DNA of 64,000 bases from Rhizobium sp. CG5 (GTDB lineage Bacteria; Pseudomonadota; Alphaproteobacteria; Rhizobiales; Rhizobiaceae). The DNA is taken from contig NZ_JABAEF010000007.1 of NCBI RefSeq assembly GCF_023701945.1, positions 243,332 to 307,331 on the forward strand, in the 5' to 3' direction. Made by a program: the position numbers and the translations under genes. The notes below the pieces were generated by a model. The model was not told the DNA's origin and ran no database searches. It was given only the letters and a program-made list of their open reading frames with translations. Shown in pieces: positions 63,808 to 64,000 of this stretch (position 1 is its first letter; each line of letters starts with the position of its first letter).

Positions 63808-64000
63808 TTGCGCAAAACACGTTTACGAATAGCCTTCTCAGCCCTTGCTGCGATTGTTTTCACCTCGCCAGCCTTTGCTGACGCAGTCATCATCACCAAC
63901 GACAAGCCGGTGGCCACGCAAGACGCGCCGCCACCGCCACCACCTCCTCCGGCCAAGTGCGGTAAACCGCCGGCACCCCCGTGCCCGACCCCACCGCCTC
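63808..64000 (+). CDS. Proline-rich secreted protein, 5-prime part only
   Basis: A TTG start at 63808 with GGAGG six bases upstream opens a frame with a signal peptide (LRKTRLRIAFSALAAIVFTSPAFADA). Next come VIITNDKPVATQDA, a run of eight prolines, and AKCGKPPAPPCPTPPP, running off the window. About 64 residues are visible. Family unknown; the Cys/Pro-rich region suggests a cell-surface or periplasmic linker. Confidence 0.55.
   Translation, partial: MRKTRLRIAFSALAAIVFTSPAFADAVIITNDKPVATQDAPPPPPPPPAKCGKPPAPPCPTPPP

Noticed and set aside
63716..63829. Short 37-codon ATG frame before the proline-rich gene
   Set aside because: Too short, no ribosome site, and overlaps the start of a better supported signal-peptide gene in another frame.
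61854..63956. A 700-codon open frame on the minus strand opposite the TRAP permease
   Set aside because: Antisense shadow of a well-supported membrane protein gene. The product is extremely charged with no recognisable domain.

Overview
The window is about 64 kb of GC-rich DNA from an alphaproteobacterium, most probably a free-living diazotroph of the Rhizobiales. Pointers to this are NifA with the alphaproteobacterial cysteine motif, fixABCX next to nifA, an iscN-nifU-nifS-nifV-cysE-nifW strand, a BA14K-family protein, and many ABC and TRAP uptake operons. A nifV (homocitrate synthase), which many strictly symbiotic rhizobia lack, argues for fixation outside a host. No rRNA, tRNA, IS element or CRISPR array was recognised.

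Region 1 (1-23.7 kb) is a compact nif/fix island. It opens with fdxN (nifB would lie just outside the left edge), then an LRV iron-sulfur protein, nifZ, nifT and a SIR2-like protein on the plus strand. nifA and fixXCBA, then nifW-cysE-nifV-nifS-nifU-iscN, lie on the minus strand. nifHDK and nifEN-nifX-DUF269-DUF683-fdxB-nifQ lie on the plus strand. Sigma-54 -24/-12 elements and TGT-N10-ACA NifA sites precede fixA, iscN, nifH and nifE, so the island reads as one NifA/RpoN regulon. A Phd/VapC toxin-antitoxin pair sits between nifK and the nifE promoter. cysE runs in frame into nifW.

Region 2 (23.7-29.8 kb) is an accessory segment. It has a RES/Xre toxin-antitoxin locus whose toxin is broken by a one-base frameshift. 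Next comes an apparent single-strand operon: Xre regulator, BTAD/TPR (SARP-like) regulator, 72-residue small protein, YcaO, TfuA, and possibly a further 78-residue protein. YcaO plus TfuA is the signature of peptide-backbone thioamidation, so this is the best candidate for an undescribed (RiPP-like) system.

Region 3 (30-44 kb) holds two uptake loci. The first is an oligopeptide/opine-type ABC transporter with MarR, SDR and two FAD-dependent amine oxidoreductases. The second is a six-gene minus-strand polar amino acid ABC operon with RidA and an IclR regulator.

Region 4 (44-57 kb) holds a TetR-controlled RND efflux operon with two adaptor lipoproteins, an alpha/beta hydrolase lipoprotein, and a TetR-controlled FUSC-aldehyde dehydrogenase-carotenoid oxygenase operon that looks like lignostilbene or phenylpropanoid breakdown. 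Region 5 (57-64 kb) holds a BA14K protein, a GntR-controlled acid-sugar catabolic operon (enolase-superfamily dehydratase, SDR, TRAP binding protein, fused TRAP permease), and the start of a proline-rich secreted protein cut by the window edge.
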